Below, piece by piece: positions 10,215 to 18,303 of a stretch of DNA of 64,000 nucleotides. The position numbers were made by a program, and so were the translations under genes. Location: contig CAMCUN010000006.1 of the NCBI GenBank assembly GCA_945878995.1, positions 17,478 through 81,477 on the forward strand, in the 5' to 3' direction. Under the pieces are notes generated by a model that had not been told where the DNA came from, made no database searches, and saw nothing but the letters and a program-made list of their open reading frames with translations. The stretch's first letter is position 1. Every line of letters starts with the position of its first letter. This DNA comes from Polaromonas sp. YR568 (GTDB lineage Bacteria > Pseudomonadota > Gammaproteobacteria > Burkholderiales > Burkholderiaceae_C).

Positions 10215-10531
10215 GTTGTTCTCCTGACCGCTACGGCGGCAATAAAGTCTTCCACCAGTTGGTTCAAGCAAGTGAATGTTTAGAGCAGCTCTTTCCCGAC
10301 CAAATGGCAGTGCTCCCCCTTGCCCCGCCCCTTGTCAAAGCCCACGATGCGAACACCATCCGGGGCATAAACCGCACGGTACTTGAAACTTTTTCCAAAA
10401 GCTTCAGCACTTTGGTCGGCACCTCGCCGTTTTGGACCTCGTTCGCCTACATGGGCGCGCTCAGAGAAGTGGATATGCGTGGACTGCGTGGCTTGTTGGT
10501 CGCTGATCTGTAAGGCCCGAAAACTGATCAC
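10211..10531 (-). pseudogene. Decayed TumE (DUF6516)-type toxin gene
   Basis: Read on the minus strand, the segment from about 10387 downward encodes FKYRAVYAPDGVRIVGFDKGRGKGEHCHL, shown here in pieces: FKYRAVY, then GVRIVGFD, then KGEHCHL. This is the core of TumE-like toxins, which usually read FKYRL...GVRVLGYDNE.GKGDHRHLG. The frame hits TAA at 10282-10280 exactly where relatives have Tyr, and then continues as TFTCLNQLVEDFIAAV, which fits the normal C-terminal helix. The first ~45 residues do not look like the family. One nonsense codon, a lost N terminus and a truncated partner gene all point to a dead module. Confidence 0.55.
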
Positions 10532-10719
10532 GCAGCTTGGCGGTATTCCACCGGCAAAAGACCTTCTTTTTTGGCGTCAAGCAGAACGATCTGCACAATG
10601 CTGCCGTCTTCGGCGTAGCTGATGTGGGTGTGCCAGCCCTGTGACGCTTCACGCACGATCGGTTTGTCAGACACGCGAATCTGCAAGATGTCGTCATTTT
10701 CGAAGTAGGTGCTTTTCAT
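10528..10719 (-). CDS. DUF2283 domain-containing protein (putative antitoxin partner)
   Basis: A 63-residue acidic protein with the DUF2283 pattern (TYFENDDILQIRVSDKP then the ISYAEDGSIVQIVLLDA strand pair). Its ATG overlaps the stop of the DUF4258 gene by 4 bp (ATGA), so the two are translationally coupled. DUF2283 proteins often sit directly beside DUF4258 proteins and the pair is widely regarded as a candidate type II toxin-antitoxin system; by size and position this would be the antitoxin. The C terminus extends slightly past the usual domain. Activity is not shown by sequence. Confidence 0.75.
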   Translation of the reverse strand: MKSTYFENDDILQIRVSDKPIVREASQGWHTHISYAEDGSIVQIVLLDAKKEGLLPVEYRQAA

Positions 10720-10976
10720 GGCGCTGGCCTCCAGTGATGCATCACGGTCTTGATCACCAGTACATTGTCAATGACAGCGGCCACACACAGCAAGTTGTCA
10801 TCTCGCTCTGGGCAGTGCTTGTAAAACCAATAATGGCCGGGGCCAGCTTCCTGCTGAAGGCCCGTGTAGACAATGTCCTTTATCTGTTCAAAGCTCATGT
10901 TGCGTTCCCAGGCGCGCTGCTGCGCGTGGGTAGTGAGCACGATCTCCAGTTCATCAAAACGATTGCTTTCCGGCAT
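10716..10976 (-). CDS. DUF4258 domain-containing protein (putative RNase-fold toxin)
   Basis: An 86-residue protein with the DUF4258 signature: an N-terminal LTTHAQQRAWERNMSFEQI helix (the H..QR..ER motif), followed by a strand region ending VLVIKTVMHHWRP. DUF4258 is thought to be related to small mRNA-interferase folds, and the conserved His/Arg/Glu helix would supply active-site residues. A good Shine-Dalgarno (GAGG, 6 bases) precedes the ATG. It is the first gene of a two-gene unit with the DUF2283 gene. This is an accessory, possibly horizontally acquired module next to another toxin-antitoxin remnant. Confidence 0.75.
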   Translation of the reverse strand: MPESNRFDELEIVLTTHAQQRAWERNMSFEQIKDIVYTGLQQEAGPGHYWFYKHCPERDDNLLCVAAVIDNVLVIKTVMHHWRPAP

Positions 10977-11125
10977 CGCTCACCTCAAAAATCCTTGAAC
11001 ACTGTCACCCGATTGAAAAAACGCATCGCGCCCGCCACAGGGTTCCCAAGCCGCTCAAACTGAAATTTCTGTTACCGAAGTGCTTGTGACAAGAACGGCT
11101 ACACGCTGGAAGTGAGTACCTGCAA

Positions 11126-11455
11126 CTACTCCAGCTTGATGGCAATAGCGGCATACCAATGCGACAAGGCCTCAATGTCCGCATCGGTCAAGGTCTTGGC
11201 AATCACGGCCATCACCTCGTGGGGGCGCTTGCCGCTCCTGTAGTTTTTAAGCTGCTCGGCCAGGTAGATCTGGGGCTGACCGGCCAAGTGGGGCACGCCC
11301 GGCTGCATGGCCATGCCCATGGGGCCGTGGCAGACGGCGCAGGCTGTGGCGGCCTTGGTGCGGCCTAAGTTGAGGTCCTGGGCTTGCGCCGAAAAGCCCA
11401 GCACGCACAGGGCGAGCAAGCTGGCTCCGGCGGAAAACAACTTGGTTTTGATCAT
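11126..11455 (-). CDS. Small periplasmic class I cytochrome c (c553-like)
   Basis: Single-haem electron carrier. The 109 residues include a Sec signal peptide (about 1-25, ending FSAQAQ), one CAVCH haem-binding motif near residue 38, and a C-terminal segment (SGKRPHEVMAVIAKTLTDADIEALSHWYA) in which a Met can serve as the distal ligand, as in cytochromes c4/c553. An open frame runs 80 codons further upstream, but the signal peptide fixes the start at 11455. That ATG lies within the end of an inverted-repeat segment, and no clear Shine-Dalgarno stands at normal spacing. The upstream same-strand gene is the PQQ-type dehydrogenase, so it may be that enzyme's electron acceptor. Confidence 0.82.
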   Translation of the reverse strand: MIKTKLFSAGASLLALCVLGFSAQAQDLNLGRTKAATACAVCHGPMGMAMQPGVPHLAGQPQIYLAEQLKNYRSGKRPHEVMAVIAKTLTDADIEALSHWYAAIAIKLE

Positions 11456-11692
11456 CCTAAATCCGGCAGTTGGGCGCGGCCGAGGGGCTGACGAAGCAGG
11501 TCTCTGGCTAGGCGCGAGTGCCCCCCGGACTGCCTGTCCGGGGGGGGCGAGCAACAACGCCAGAGGCCTGAAGCGGCAGACCTGCGGCCGTGCAGCGCTT
11601 TCACCCCTGAGGTGAAGGTCGTCGTGTGCGCAAGTGTTTGATTCATCAAGTGTTTCAAGCGGAAGCAAGCGGCCAACTGCCGGGTTTAGGAT
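11454..11692. mobile_element. 239-bp segment bounded by 24-bp terminal inverted repeats (MITE-like or IS remnant)
   Basis: The left end ATCCTAAATCCGGCAGTTGG... (11454-11477) matches the reverse complement of the right end (11669-11692) at 22 of 24 positions. A possible 3-bp target duplication, TCA, is visible if the ends are set one base inward. The interior encodes no recognisable transposase but contains a strong GC hairpin around 11521-11548 (CCCCCCGGAC...GTCCGGGGGG). It separates the cytochrome c gene from the PQQ-type dehydrogenase. The repeats are plain in the sequence; mobility is inferred. Confidence 0.55.
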
Positions 11693-11719
11693 CATTCAAC
11701 AACTCGTTCAAACACGCGA

Positions 11720-11748
11720 CAACGGGCGCTGCAATGCAGCGCCCGTTG
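11720..11748 (-). terminator. Hairpin after the PQQ-type dehydrogenase gene
   Basis: CAACGGGCGCTGC and GCAGCGCCCGTTG are exact complements around a 3-nt loop. The hairpin starts 10 bp beyond the dehydrogenase stop on the minus strand. The downstream T run is poor, so it may act as an mRNA 3' stabiliser as much as a terminator. Confidence 0.7.
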
Positions 11749-11758
11749 AGGGAATCTC

Positions 11759-13042
11759 TCAGTTGCTGTAAGTGATGCGGTAGATGGCGCCTGCGTAGTC
11801 GTCAGAGACCAACAAGGAGCCGTCTTTCATGGGGGCCACATCCACGGGGCGGCCGCGGTAAATGCCGGTGTCAGGGTCCAAAAAGCCCTCTGCAAACACC
11901 TCAGACTTGCCTGCCGTGCCGTCGGCATTGAGTGGCACAAAGTTGACCAGCCCGCCTGAAGCCTTGGTGCGGTTCCATGAGCCGTGGGCTGCCACAAACA
12001 TGCCGCCTTGGTACCTGCTGGGGAACATTTTTCCGTTGTAAAAAGTCATGCCCAGCTGCGCCTGGTGCGCGGGAAACTCCACCTGCGGCTTGGTCCAGGC
12101 CGCGGGTGCGGCCATGCCCTTGAGGTCTGGCGCGGCTGCCGTGCCCGCAATTGGCGTGTTGTTGCCATGAATGAAGGGGTAGCCAAAGTGCTCGCCTCCG
12201 GCCTTGGTGATGCGGTTGAGCTCGCCGGGAGGAATGTCGTCGCCCATGCCGTCGGTTTGGTTGTCGGTGAACCACACCACCTTGTCTTTGGGGTTGATGT
12301 CCATGCCCACGGAGTTGCGCACGCCGCGGGCAATCACCTCGCGTTTGGAGCCGTCAAACGCGTCCATGCGGATCATGCCGCCTATGCCCAGCTTTTCATA
12401 CAAAGCCACTTTGCCGGCGGGCTGCACGTTGTAAGGCTGGCCCAGGGTGATGTGCAGCTTGCCGTCGTCGCTGATGCGGCAGGTGCGCGCACCGTGGTTG
12501 AAAGACTCTTCTTCTTCAGGAATCAGCTTGCCTTGGGGCACCACCTCGATGACCGCCACGTCCGGGCCTTCATAAAAGAACTCGGCAGCCGGGAAGTTGA
12601 GCACCCGGTTGTGTTCCACCACCACCAAAAAACCGTCTTTGGTCCAGCACACGCCGTTGGGCACCTTGAAGTTCAGCGAAGGGGCAAAAGCCTTGACCTC
12701 GTCGGCAAAGCCATCGCCGTTGCGGTCGGTCACGGCCCAAACGCGGGTTTTGCGCGTGCCCACAAACAGCATGTTGGTCGAGGGTGCCACCGCCATGTGG
12801 CGGGCGTCGGGCACCACCGCAAACAACTCGATCTTGAAGCCTGGCGGCATCTTGATGCGCTTGAGGTTGGCGCGGATGGCATCGGCGTTTTTGCCTTCTT
12901 GCGCCACCAAAGGGATGTTCAAGTCCGTGGTGGCCACCTTCATGGACTGCAAGGTTTTGAGGTTGTCTTTGCCCGCTTGCGCCATGGCGCCCGTGGCCAG
13001 ACCCATAGAACACAGGGCGAGCGCCAATCTCGTGAACTTCAT
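11759..13042 (-). CDS. PQQ-dependent sugar dehydrogenase-like periplasmic protein
   Basis: Secreted six-bladed propeller of the soluble glucose/sorbosone dehydrogenase family, which oxidises sugars or aldehydes with PQQ. It has 427 residues with a signal peptide (1-21, ending GAMAQA). Blade motifs include GFKIELFAVVPDARHMAV, NGVCWTKDGFLVV, GVRNSVGMDINPK, VWFTDNQTDGMGDDIPPGELN (the Ca/PQQ region) and FVAAHGSWNRT. The C-terminal RPVDVAPMKDGSLLVSDDYAGAIYRI strand is typical of the family. The substrate is unknown. A cytochrome c gene lies downstream on the same strand and could accept its electrons. A promoter-like element shared with the desaturase gene lies upstream. Confidence 0.87.
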   Translation of the reverse strand: MKFTRLALALCSMGLATGAMAQAGKDNLKTLQSMKVATTDLNIPLVAQEGKNADAIRANLKRIKMPPGFKIELFAVVPDARHMAVAPSTNMLFVGTRKTRVWAVTDRNGDGFADEVKAFAPSLNFKVPNGVCWTKDGFLVVVEHNRVLNFPAAEFFYEGPDVAVIEVVPQGKLIPEEEESFNHGARTCRISDDGKLHITLGQPYNVQPAGKVALYEKLGIGGMIRMDAFDGSKREVIARGVRNSVGMDINPKDKVVWFTDNQTDGMGDDIPPGELNRITKAGGEHFGYPFIHGNNTPIAGTAAAPDLKGMAAPAAWTKPQVEFPAHQAQLGMTFYNGKMFPSRYQGGMFVAAHGSWNRTKASGGLVNFVPLNADGTAGKSEVFAEGFLDPDTGIYRGRPVDVAPMKDGSLLVSDDYAGAIYRITYSN

Positions 13043-13074
13043 GTTGTCTCCGTGAGTGAGTTTTAAGGATCTTT

Positions 13075-13104
13075 CATTTAGCTAGAAGACCTCAAAAGAC
13101 TCAA
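13075..13104 (-). promoter_or_regulatory. Putative promoter of the PQQ-type dehydrogenase gene
   Basis: On the minus strand TTGAGT and TAAATG are separated by 18 bp, 33 bp ahead of the ATG. The surrounding CGGTTGAGTCTTTTGAG matches the desaturase promoter region (6654-6683). The flanking DNA up to 13195 is unusually AT-rich for this window. Confidence 0.45.
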
Positions 13105-13195
13105 CCGGGTAGCTCCTAAAGACACTTTTTTTAACTAAAAAATACCGTTAAATAACAAATAAAAGAAGTAAGACACCAACAAAAATATGCAAATC

Positions 13196-13819
13196 TCAAA
13201 ATGAGTGAGGGCGCTCCAGCCAGCCACGGATGGCCTGCGGGTAAACCAGGTGCTCTTGCGTGAGGACGCGCGCGGCCAGGCTGTGCTCGGTGTCCTCAGG
13301 CAACACGGGCACCACGGCCTGGGCCAAGATGGGGCCGTGGTCCAACTCGGCCGTGACCAGGTGCACGGTCGCACCGGCCACGCGGCAGCCCGCCTCAATC
13401 GCACGGCGGTGGGTGTGCAGTCCGGCAAAAGCCGGCAGCAAAGACGGGTGAATGTTCACCAAGCGGCCTTGGTAGTGGCGCACAAACCCGGGCGTGAGAA
13501 TGCGCATGAAACCAGCGAGCACCACCAGCGCGGGCGCGTGGCGGTCTATGCCCCGCATCAAGGCAGCGTCAAAGGCCTCGCGCGATTGAAATTGTGGGGG
13601 CTCTATCACCTCGGTGTGCAAGCCCGCCCGTTGCGCCTGTTCAATACCTGGCGCCTGGGCCTTGTTGCTGATGACCGCAGCCACCCGCACCCCCAGCCGC
13701 TGGTGCCATCCCTCACGCTCGGCCGCATCCACAATGGCCTGCATGTTGGAGCCTGCGCCTGAGATCAAGATGACAATGTTTCGGGTGGCAGAGCGCGTGG
13801 GCGGGTCAAAAGCAGTCAT
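13196..13819 (-). CDS. purN: Phosphoribosylglycinamide formyltransferase
   Basis: Third step of de novo purine synthesis: formylates GAR with 10-formyl-THF. The 207-residue protein shows the N-terminal ISGAGSNMQAI phosphate loop, the catalytic NIHPSLLPAF with the following G.HTHRRAI, and the Asp in the AELDHGPIL motif; together these supply the Asn-His-Asp triad. The ~12-residue N-terminal extension ahead of RNIVILISG is harmless. It appears monocistronic. The 242 bp upstream, to 14061, holds no feature I can identify. Confidence 0.95.
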   Translation of the reverse strand: MTAFDPPTRSATRNIVILISGAGSNMQAIVDAAEREGWHQRLGVRVAAVISNKAQAPGIEQAQRAGLHTEVIEPPQFQSREAFDAALMRGIDRHAPALVVLAGFMRILTPGFVRHYQGRLVNIHPSLLPAFAGLHTHRRAIEAGCRVAGATVHLVTAELDHGPILAQAVVPVLPEDTEHSLAARVLTQEHLVYPQAIRGWLERPHSF

Positions 13820-14061
13820 GGCTCAAGTGTAGATCTGGGCTTTGCAGCCTTCAGGCGCCAGTCGCCTGTGGCACAAGCAGTTCAAGGCTGGCCTTGGCCG
13901 GCATTCAACCCCAGCCCATGACGGGCCTGTGATGACCGGCCTGTACCAAGGGGCATGTACTTGGGGGCCAAAATCCCAACCGAGACAGACTCAGCCCCGT
14001 CGGCGTGCTACAAAACAAACTTTGCCGCAAAGCACTCCCTGAACCAAGAAACGACACAGCC

Positions 14062-15249
14062 ATGGACCTCGCCTTCACGCCTCAGGAACAACAGTTCCGC
14101 GAAGACATTCGCCACTGGGTCAAAGCCCAGCTGCCCATCGACATTTCGCACAAGGTGCACCACGGCCTGAAACTCACGCGCGAAGACATGCAGCGCTGGG
14201 CGCTCATTTTGGGCAAAAAAGGCTGGCTGGGCCACGCCTGGCCCAGTGAATTTGGCGGGCCAGGCTGGAACGCGGTGCAGCGCCATTTGTTTGAAGAAGA
14301 ATGCGCGCTGGCAGGCGCCCCCCGCGTCGTGCCTTTTGGGCCGGTGATGGTGGCGCCCGTCATCATGGCTTTTGGCAACCGCGCCCAGCAAGAGCGCTTT
14401 TTGCCGGGCATCGCCAGCGGCGAGGTGTGGTGGAGCCAGGGCTACAGCGAACCGGGCTCGGGCTCGGACCTGGCCTCGGTCAAATGCAAGGCCGAGCGCC
14501 AAGGCGACAGCTACTTGGTCAACGGCCAAAAAACCTGGACCACCCTGGGCCAATACGGCGATTGGATTTTTTGCCTGGTGCGCACCAGCCACGAAGGCAA
14601 GCCACAAACCGGCATTTCCTTTTTGCTCATTGACATGAAGTCGCCCGGCGTGACCGTGCGGCCGATTCGCCTGCTCGACGGCGAATCAGAGGTCAACGAG
14701 GTGTGGTTTGACAATGTGCAAGTGCCGGCCGAGAACCTGGTGGGCGAAGAAAACAAGGGCTGGACCTACGCCAAATTTCTGCTCGGCCACGAGCGCACCA
14801 ACATTGCCGACGTGAACCGCGCCAAGCGCGAGTTGGAGCGCTTAAAACGCATTGCCCAGGCCGAAGGCGTGTGGGACGACGCCCGCTTTAGGGACCAAAT
14901 CGTCCTGCTCGAAGTCGACGTGGTGGCGCTGGAGATGATGGTGCTGCGCGTGCTGTCGGCCGAGCGCTCGGGCAAAAGCTCGCTGGACATTGCCGGTCTT
15001 TTGAAAATTCGCGGCAGCGAAATCCAGCAGCGCTACACCGAACTCATGATGCTGGCCGCCGGCCCCTTTGCCCTACCCCTGATCCACGAGGCCATGGAGG
15101 CCGGCTGGCAAGGCGACCAGCCCTTCCCAGGGGGTGCCCTGCACTGCGCGCCTCTGGCCTCCAACTACTTCAACATGCGCAAGACCTCCATTTACGGCGG
15201 CAGCAACGAAGTGCAGCGCAACATCGTCGCCCAAACCCTGCTCGGCTGA
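14062..15249 (+). CDS. Acyl-CoA dehydrogenase, large partner of a pair
   Basis: FAD enzyme that oxidises an acyl-CoA to the 2-enoyl-CoA. The 395-residue protein has the N-terminal helical domain (FTPQEQQFREDIRHWV), the FAD-binding WSQGYSEPGSGSDLAS strand region and the C-terminal YGGSNEVQRNIVAQ loop that contacts FAD. The start MDLAFTPQEQ was chosen by family alignment; an upstream open extension is discounted. The next gene, 11 bp downstream, is a second acyl-CoA dehydrogenase of 371 residues. This size pairing resembles the PimC/PimD (pimeloyl-CoA dehydrogenase large/small) type of hetero-oligomer. The substrate remains unknown. Confidence 0.88.
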   Translation: MDLAFTPQEQQFREDIRHWVKAQLPIDISHKVHHGLKLTREDMQRWALILGKKGWLGHAWPSEFGGPGWNAVQRHLFEEECALAGAPRVVPFGPVMVAPVIMAFGNRAQQERFLPGIASGEVWWSQGYSEPGSGSDLASVKCKAERQGDSYLVNGQKTWTTLGQYGDWIFCLVRTSHEGKPQTGISFLLIDMKSPGVTVRPIRLLDGESEVNEVWFDNVQVPAENLVGEENKGWTYAKFLLGHERTNIADVNRAKRELERLKRIAQAEGVWDDARFRDQIVLLEVDVVALEMMVLRVLSAERSGKSSLDIAGLLKIRGSEIQQRYTELMMLAAGPFALPLIHEAMEAGWQGDQPFPGGALHCAPLASNYFNMRKTSIYGGSNEVQRNIVAQTLLG

Positions 15250-15260
15250 AAGGAACAACC

Positions 15261-16376
15261 ATGGATTTCGATTTTTCTGACGAGCAACTGCAGTTGCGCG
15301 AGGCGGTGGCCAAGTGGGTTGAAAAAGCCTACACCATGGAGCGCAGGCGCGCCATTGTGTCGGGCGGCGGCTTTTCCCGCGAGGCGTGGAACGAGTTGGC
15401 CGAGCTGGGGCTGACCGGCTTGAGCGTGCCTGAGGCGCATGGCGGGCTGGGCATGGGGCCCATGGAGGCCCTGGTGGTGATGGAGGAACTTGGCCGCGGC
15501 TTGGTGCTCGAACCCTTGTCGCAGGCCCTGATGGCGGGCGCAGTGCTGACCCAGGTGGGCAGCCCGGCGCAGCAGTCACAGTGGCTGCCGGAAGTGGCCA
15601 GTGGACAGACCCTCATCAGCCTGGCCTGGCAAGAGCGCCAAGGCCGCTACCGCATGGACGCGTGCCAAACCCAGGCGCAAGCGGCGGGCACTGGCCACCA
15701 GCTCAGCGGCAGCAAGAGCCTGGTGGCTGTGGGCGACCAAGCCCAAGCTTTCATTGTGTCGGCACAGCTGGACGGGAAAATCGCTCTTTTCTTGGTCGAT
15801 GCCCAGGCCAGCGGCATCAGCTGCCAGGGCTACGGCACGCAAGACGGCTCGCGCGCGGCCGAGCTGCACTTCAACGCGACACCGGCCGAGCTGCTGACCT
15901 CTGACGGGCTGGCTGCGCTTTCCCATGCGCTGGACCTGGGGGCAGCCTGCGCCTGCGCCGAAGGCGTGGGCGCCATGGAACGCAGCCTGCTGATCACGGC
16001 CGACTACATGAACCAGCGCAAGCAGTTTGGCGTAGCCATTGCGAGCTTTCAAGCCCTGCGCCACCGCCTGGCCGACATGAAAATGCAGCTGGAGCTGGGC
16101 CGCTCCATGAGCTACTACGCCTGGCTCAAGCTGCAAGCCCCTGAGGCAGAGCGCCGCATGGCTTTGTCGCGCGCCAAGGTGCAGCTGGGCCAGTCCATGC
16201 GCCTGGTGGGGCAGCAAAGCGTGCAGTTGCACGGCGGCATTGGCGTGACGGACGAGTACATCATCAGCCACTACTTCAAAAAGCTCACCCAGCTGGAAAT
16301 GAGTTTTGGCGACAGCTTGCACCACTTGGGCCAAGTGTCTGAGCGCATGCAAGACACGGCGGGCGTCTTCGCCTGA
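15261..16376 (+). CDS. Acyl-CoA dehydrogenase, small partner of a pair
   Basis: Second acyl-CoA dehydrogenase-fold protein (371 residues), read from the same transcript as the 395-residue partner and preceded by GAAAGGAA. It keeps the N-terminal MDFDFSDEQLQLREAV start, the middle beta domain, and the C-terminal GGIGVTDEYIISHYFKKL helix. The middle FAD-binding strand is poorly conserved (LAWQERQGRYRMD replaces the usual ALTEP.AGSD), which fits a structural or half-active subunit in a heteromer, as in PimD-like or paired FadE proteins. In the beta-oxidation context it probably acts with the upstream gene on one CoA substrate. Confidence 0.86.
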   Translation: MDFDFSDEQLQLREAVAKWVEKAYTMERRRAIVSGGGFSREAWNELAELGLTGLSVPEAHGGLGMGPMEALVVMEELGRGLVLEPLSQALMAGAVLTQVGSPAQQSQWLPEVASGQTLISLAWQERQGRYRMDACQTQAQAAGTGHQLSGSKSLVAVGDQAQAFIVSAQLDGKIALFLVDAQASGISCQGYGTQDGSRAAELHFNATPAELLTSDGLAALSHALDLGAACACAEGVGAMERSLLITADYMNQRKQFGVAIASFQALRHRLADMKMQLELGRSMSYYAWLKLQAPEAERRMALSRAKVQLGQSMRLVGQQSVQLHGGIGVTDEYIISHYFKKLTQLEMSFGDSLHHLGQVSERMQDTAGVFA

Positions 16377-16413
16377 AATAAAGCCTCTCGCCAAACCCTG
16401 GCCGCGCTGGCGG

Positions 16414-16992
16414 CTAGGTGCTCAGCGCGAGGCTCTCCGCCAGCAGCCTGGAGGTGCGCGGCACATGCGCCATCAAAAACTCCATTTGGTCGGCCAAGAT
16501 GCGGCGGTTGCGCAAAATAAAGTCTTCCCACAGGCTGGGCACGTAAGGGGCGTAAAGCAGCGGCATGCGCGCTTGCTCAGGTGTGCGGCTGCTTTTGCGG
16601 TGGTTGCAGCTGCGGCAGGCGGTGACCACGTTCATCCAGGTGTCCACACCGTTTTGTGCAAAGGGAATGATGTGCTCGCGCGTGAGCTCTGTCTCGTGAA
16701 AGTCTTGGCCGCAGTAAGCACACACATTGCGGTCGCGGATGAACAGTTTGCTGTTGGTCAACCCCGGGCGCAGATTGAAAGGGTTGATATTGGGCACACC
16801 CCGGGTACCAATGATGCTGTTGACCCGAATTTGCGACTGCTCGCCGGTGCGGGCATTGTGGCCACCGCGAAACACAGCGACTTCGGCACCCACCTCCCAG
16901 CGCACCTCGTCCGCAGCGTAATGCAGCACGGCTTGCTCGAGGCTGATCCACGACTGCGGCAGCCCTTGGGCAGAAAGCTTCAAGACCTTCAA
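16414..16992 (-). CDS. HNH endonuclease domain protein
   Basis: A 192-residue protein with a complete HNH module in its middle: CAYCG (about 91-95), the catalytic LTREHIIPFAQNGVDTWMNVVTACRSCNHRKSSRTP stretch (H of REHI, N of WMNVV, H of CNHRK), and two CxxC pairs that bind structural zinc. Such stand-alone proteins are common in Burkholderiales chromosomes, and their role is usually not known (nicking or repair-type nucleases are possible). Translation seems to begin at TTG, supported by GGAGG 7 bases upstream. No methylase or phage genes are adjacent. Confidence 0.85.
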   Translation of the reverse strand: MKVLKLSAQGLPQSWISLEQAVLHYAADEVRWEVGAEVAVFRGGHNARTGEQSQIRVNSIIGTRGVPNINPFNLRPGLTNSKLFIRDRNVCAYCGQDFHETELTREHIIPFAQNGVDTWMNVVTACRSCNHRKSSRTPEQARMPLLYAPYVPSLWEDFILRNRRILADQMEFLMAHVPRTSRLLAESLALST

Positions 16993-17173
16993 GCGACAAC
17001 CTCCATGTGAATGGGAACGGCATCAAAGGCCCCGTCAAGCGTGATGGGTCACCACCGAACACGCTAGATCAAGGTTGACTTCAATATAACGCGAAATGAC
17101 GACCCGCCCGTGACAGCCTGTGCTTGACCCTGCGCTGGCCAACCCGTGCCGCACAAAAACGATAATCACAGCC

Positions 17174-18181
17174 ATGAGAGTCTTCCGCGGTTTCCACCAC
17201 CCTGAACTGGCCCGGCCGTGCGCGCTGACCATTGGCAACTTTGACGGCGTGCACCGCGGCCACCAGGCCATGCTCGCTTTGCTCAAAAACGAGGCCCAGC
17301 ACCGGGGGCTGCCTTCCCGGGTCATGATTTTCGAGCCCCATCCCCGAGAATACTTTTCGCCTGGCACCGCGCCAGCCCGCATCTCCACGCTGCGCGACAA
17401 GCTCACCGAGCTGTCCCGCTGCGGGGTGGACGAGGTGGTGGTGCTGCCTTTCAATCAAAGCCTGGCCAGCCAAAGCGCGCAAGGCTTTATTGACGACGTG
17501 CTGCTGCGCGGCTTGCAAGTGCGCTACGTGCTGGTGGGCGACGATTTTCAGTTTGGCGCCAAACGCGCGGGCGACTACGCCATGCTCGATGCGGCGGGCG
17601 AGGCCGCCGGTTTTGATGTGGCCCGCATGAACAGCTACGAGGTGCGCGGCGTGCGCGTGTCCAGCTCGGCAGTGCGCGACGCCTTGGCCGCCGGGCGCAT
17701 GGACTTGGCAGCCAGCTTGCTGGGGCGGCCCTATTCCATCTCTGGCCATGTGGTGCATGGCCGCAAGCTGGGGCGAGAGCTGGGCTTTCGCACACTGAAC
17801 ATTGAATTTAGGCACCACAGGCCAGCCGCGTCAGGCATTTTTGTGGTTCGCACGCACGGCCTGGGCCCCGCGCCCGTGGACGGTGTGGCCAGCTTGGGCG
17901 TGCGGCCCACGGTGGAAGACGCCGGCCGGGTCTTGTTGGAGGTGCATTGCCTGACTTGGCCCATCCCGGCGCGGGCCGAAGGTGAGCCACAGGCGGGGCT
18001 GGACATTGCCTACGGTAAAATTGTTCGAGTGGAACTGCTGACCAAATTGCACGATGAGCTGAAGTACGAGGGCCTGGACGCCTTGAAAATCGGCATTGCC
18101 AAAGATTGCGATGACGCCCGCGCCTTTTTTGCCGCCCTGTCCGCGCCCCACAGCCTCCAGAGCCTACGCGAGCGAATTTAA
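17174..18181 (+). CDS. ribF: Bifunctional riboflavin kinase / FAD synthetase
   Basis: Makes FMN and then FAD from riboflavin. The N-terminal adenylyltransferase domain carries GNFDGVHRGHQ (nucleotide-binding HxGH) and SSSAVRDAL. The C-terminal flavokinase domain carries GRELGFRTLNIE, where the usual PTAN core is RTLN; the Thr and Asn are kept. It also has GVASLGVRPT and the catalytic LEVH. The 335-residue length is normal. The start at 17174 (MRVFRGFHHPE) is preferred over one 18 codons upstream. It precedes ileS and lspA, a frequent proteobacterial order. Confidence 0.95.
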   Translation: MRVFRGFHHPELARPCALTIGNFDGVHRGHQAMLALLKNEAQHRGLPSRVMIFEPHPREYFSPGTAPARISTLRDKLTELSRCGVDEVVVLPFNQSLASQSAQGFIDDVLLRGLQVRYVLVGDDFQFGAKRAGDYAMLDAAGEAAGFDVARMNSYEVRGVRVSSSAVRDALAAGRMDLAASLLGRPYSISGHVVHGRKLGRELGFRTLNIEFRHHRPAASGIFVVRTHGLGPAPVDGVASLGVRPTVEDAGRVLLEVHCLTWPIPARAEGEPQAGLDIAYGKIVRVELLTKLHDELKYEGLDALKIGIAKDCDDARAFFAALSAPHSLQSLRERI

Positions 18182-18303
18182 GCTAGCCACCCACGATCGC
18201 CCCCCATCGACAGGCTCAGGGCGAACGCACAGGCAGCCCCCGTGCCACCTCTTTTTAGCACCCGCACATCGGGTTGAGCTTGTCGATGCCCTCGCCCCCA
18301 ACC

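Noticed and set aside
10259..10513. An 84-codon plus-strand frame opposite the TumE-like remnant
   Set aside because: No recognisable domain, and the minus strand carries the meaningful motif.
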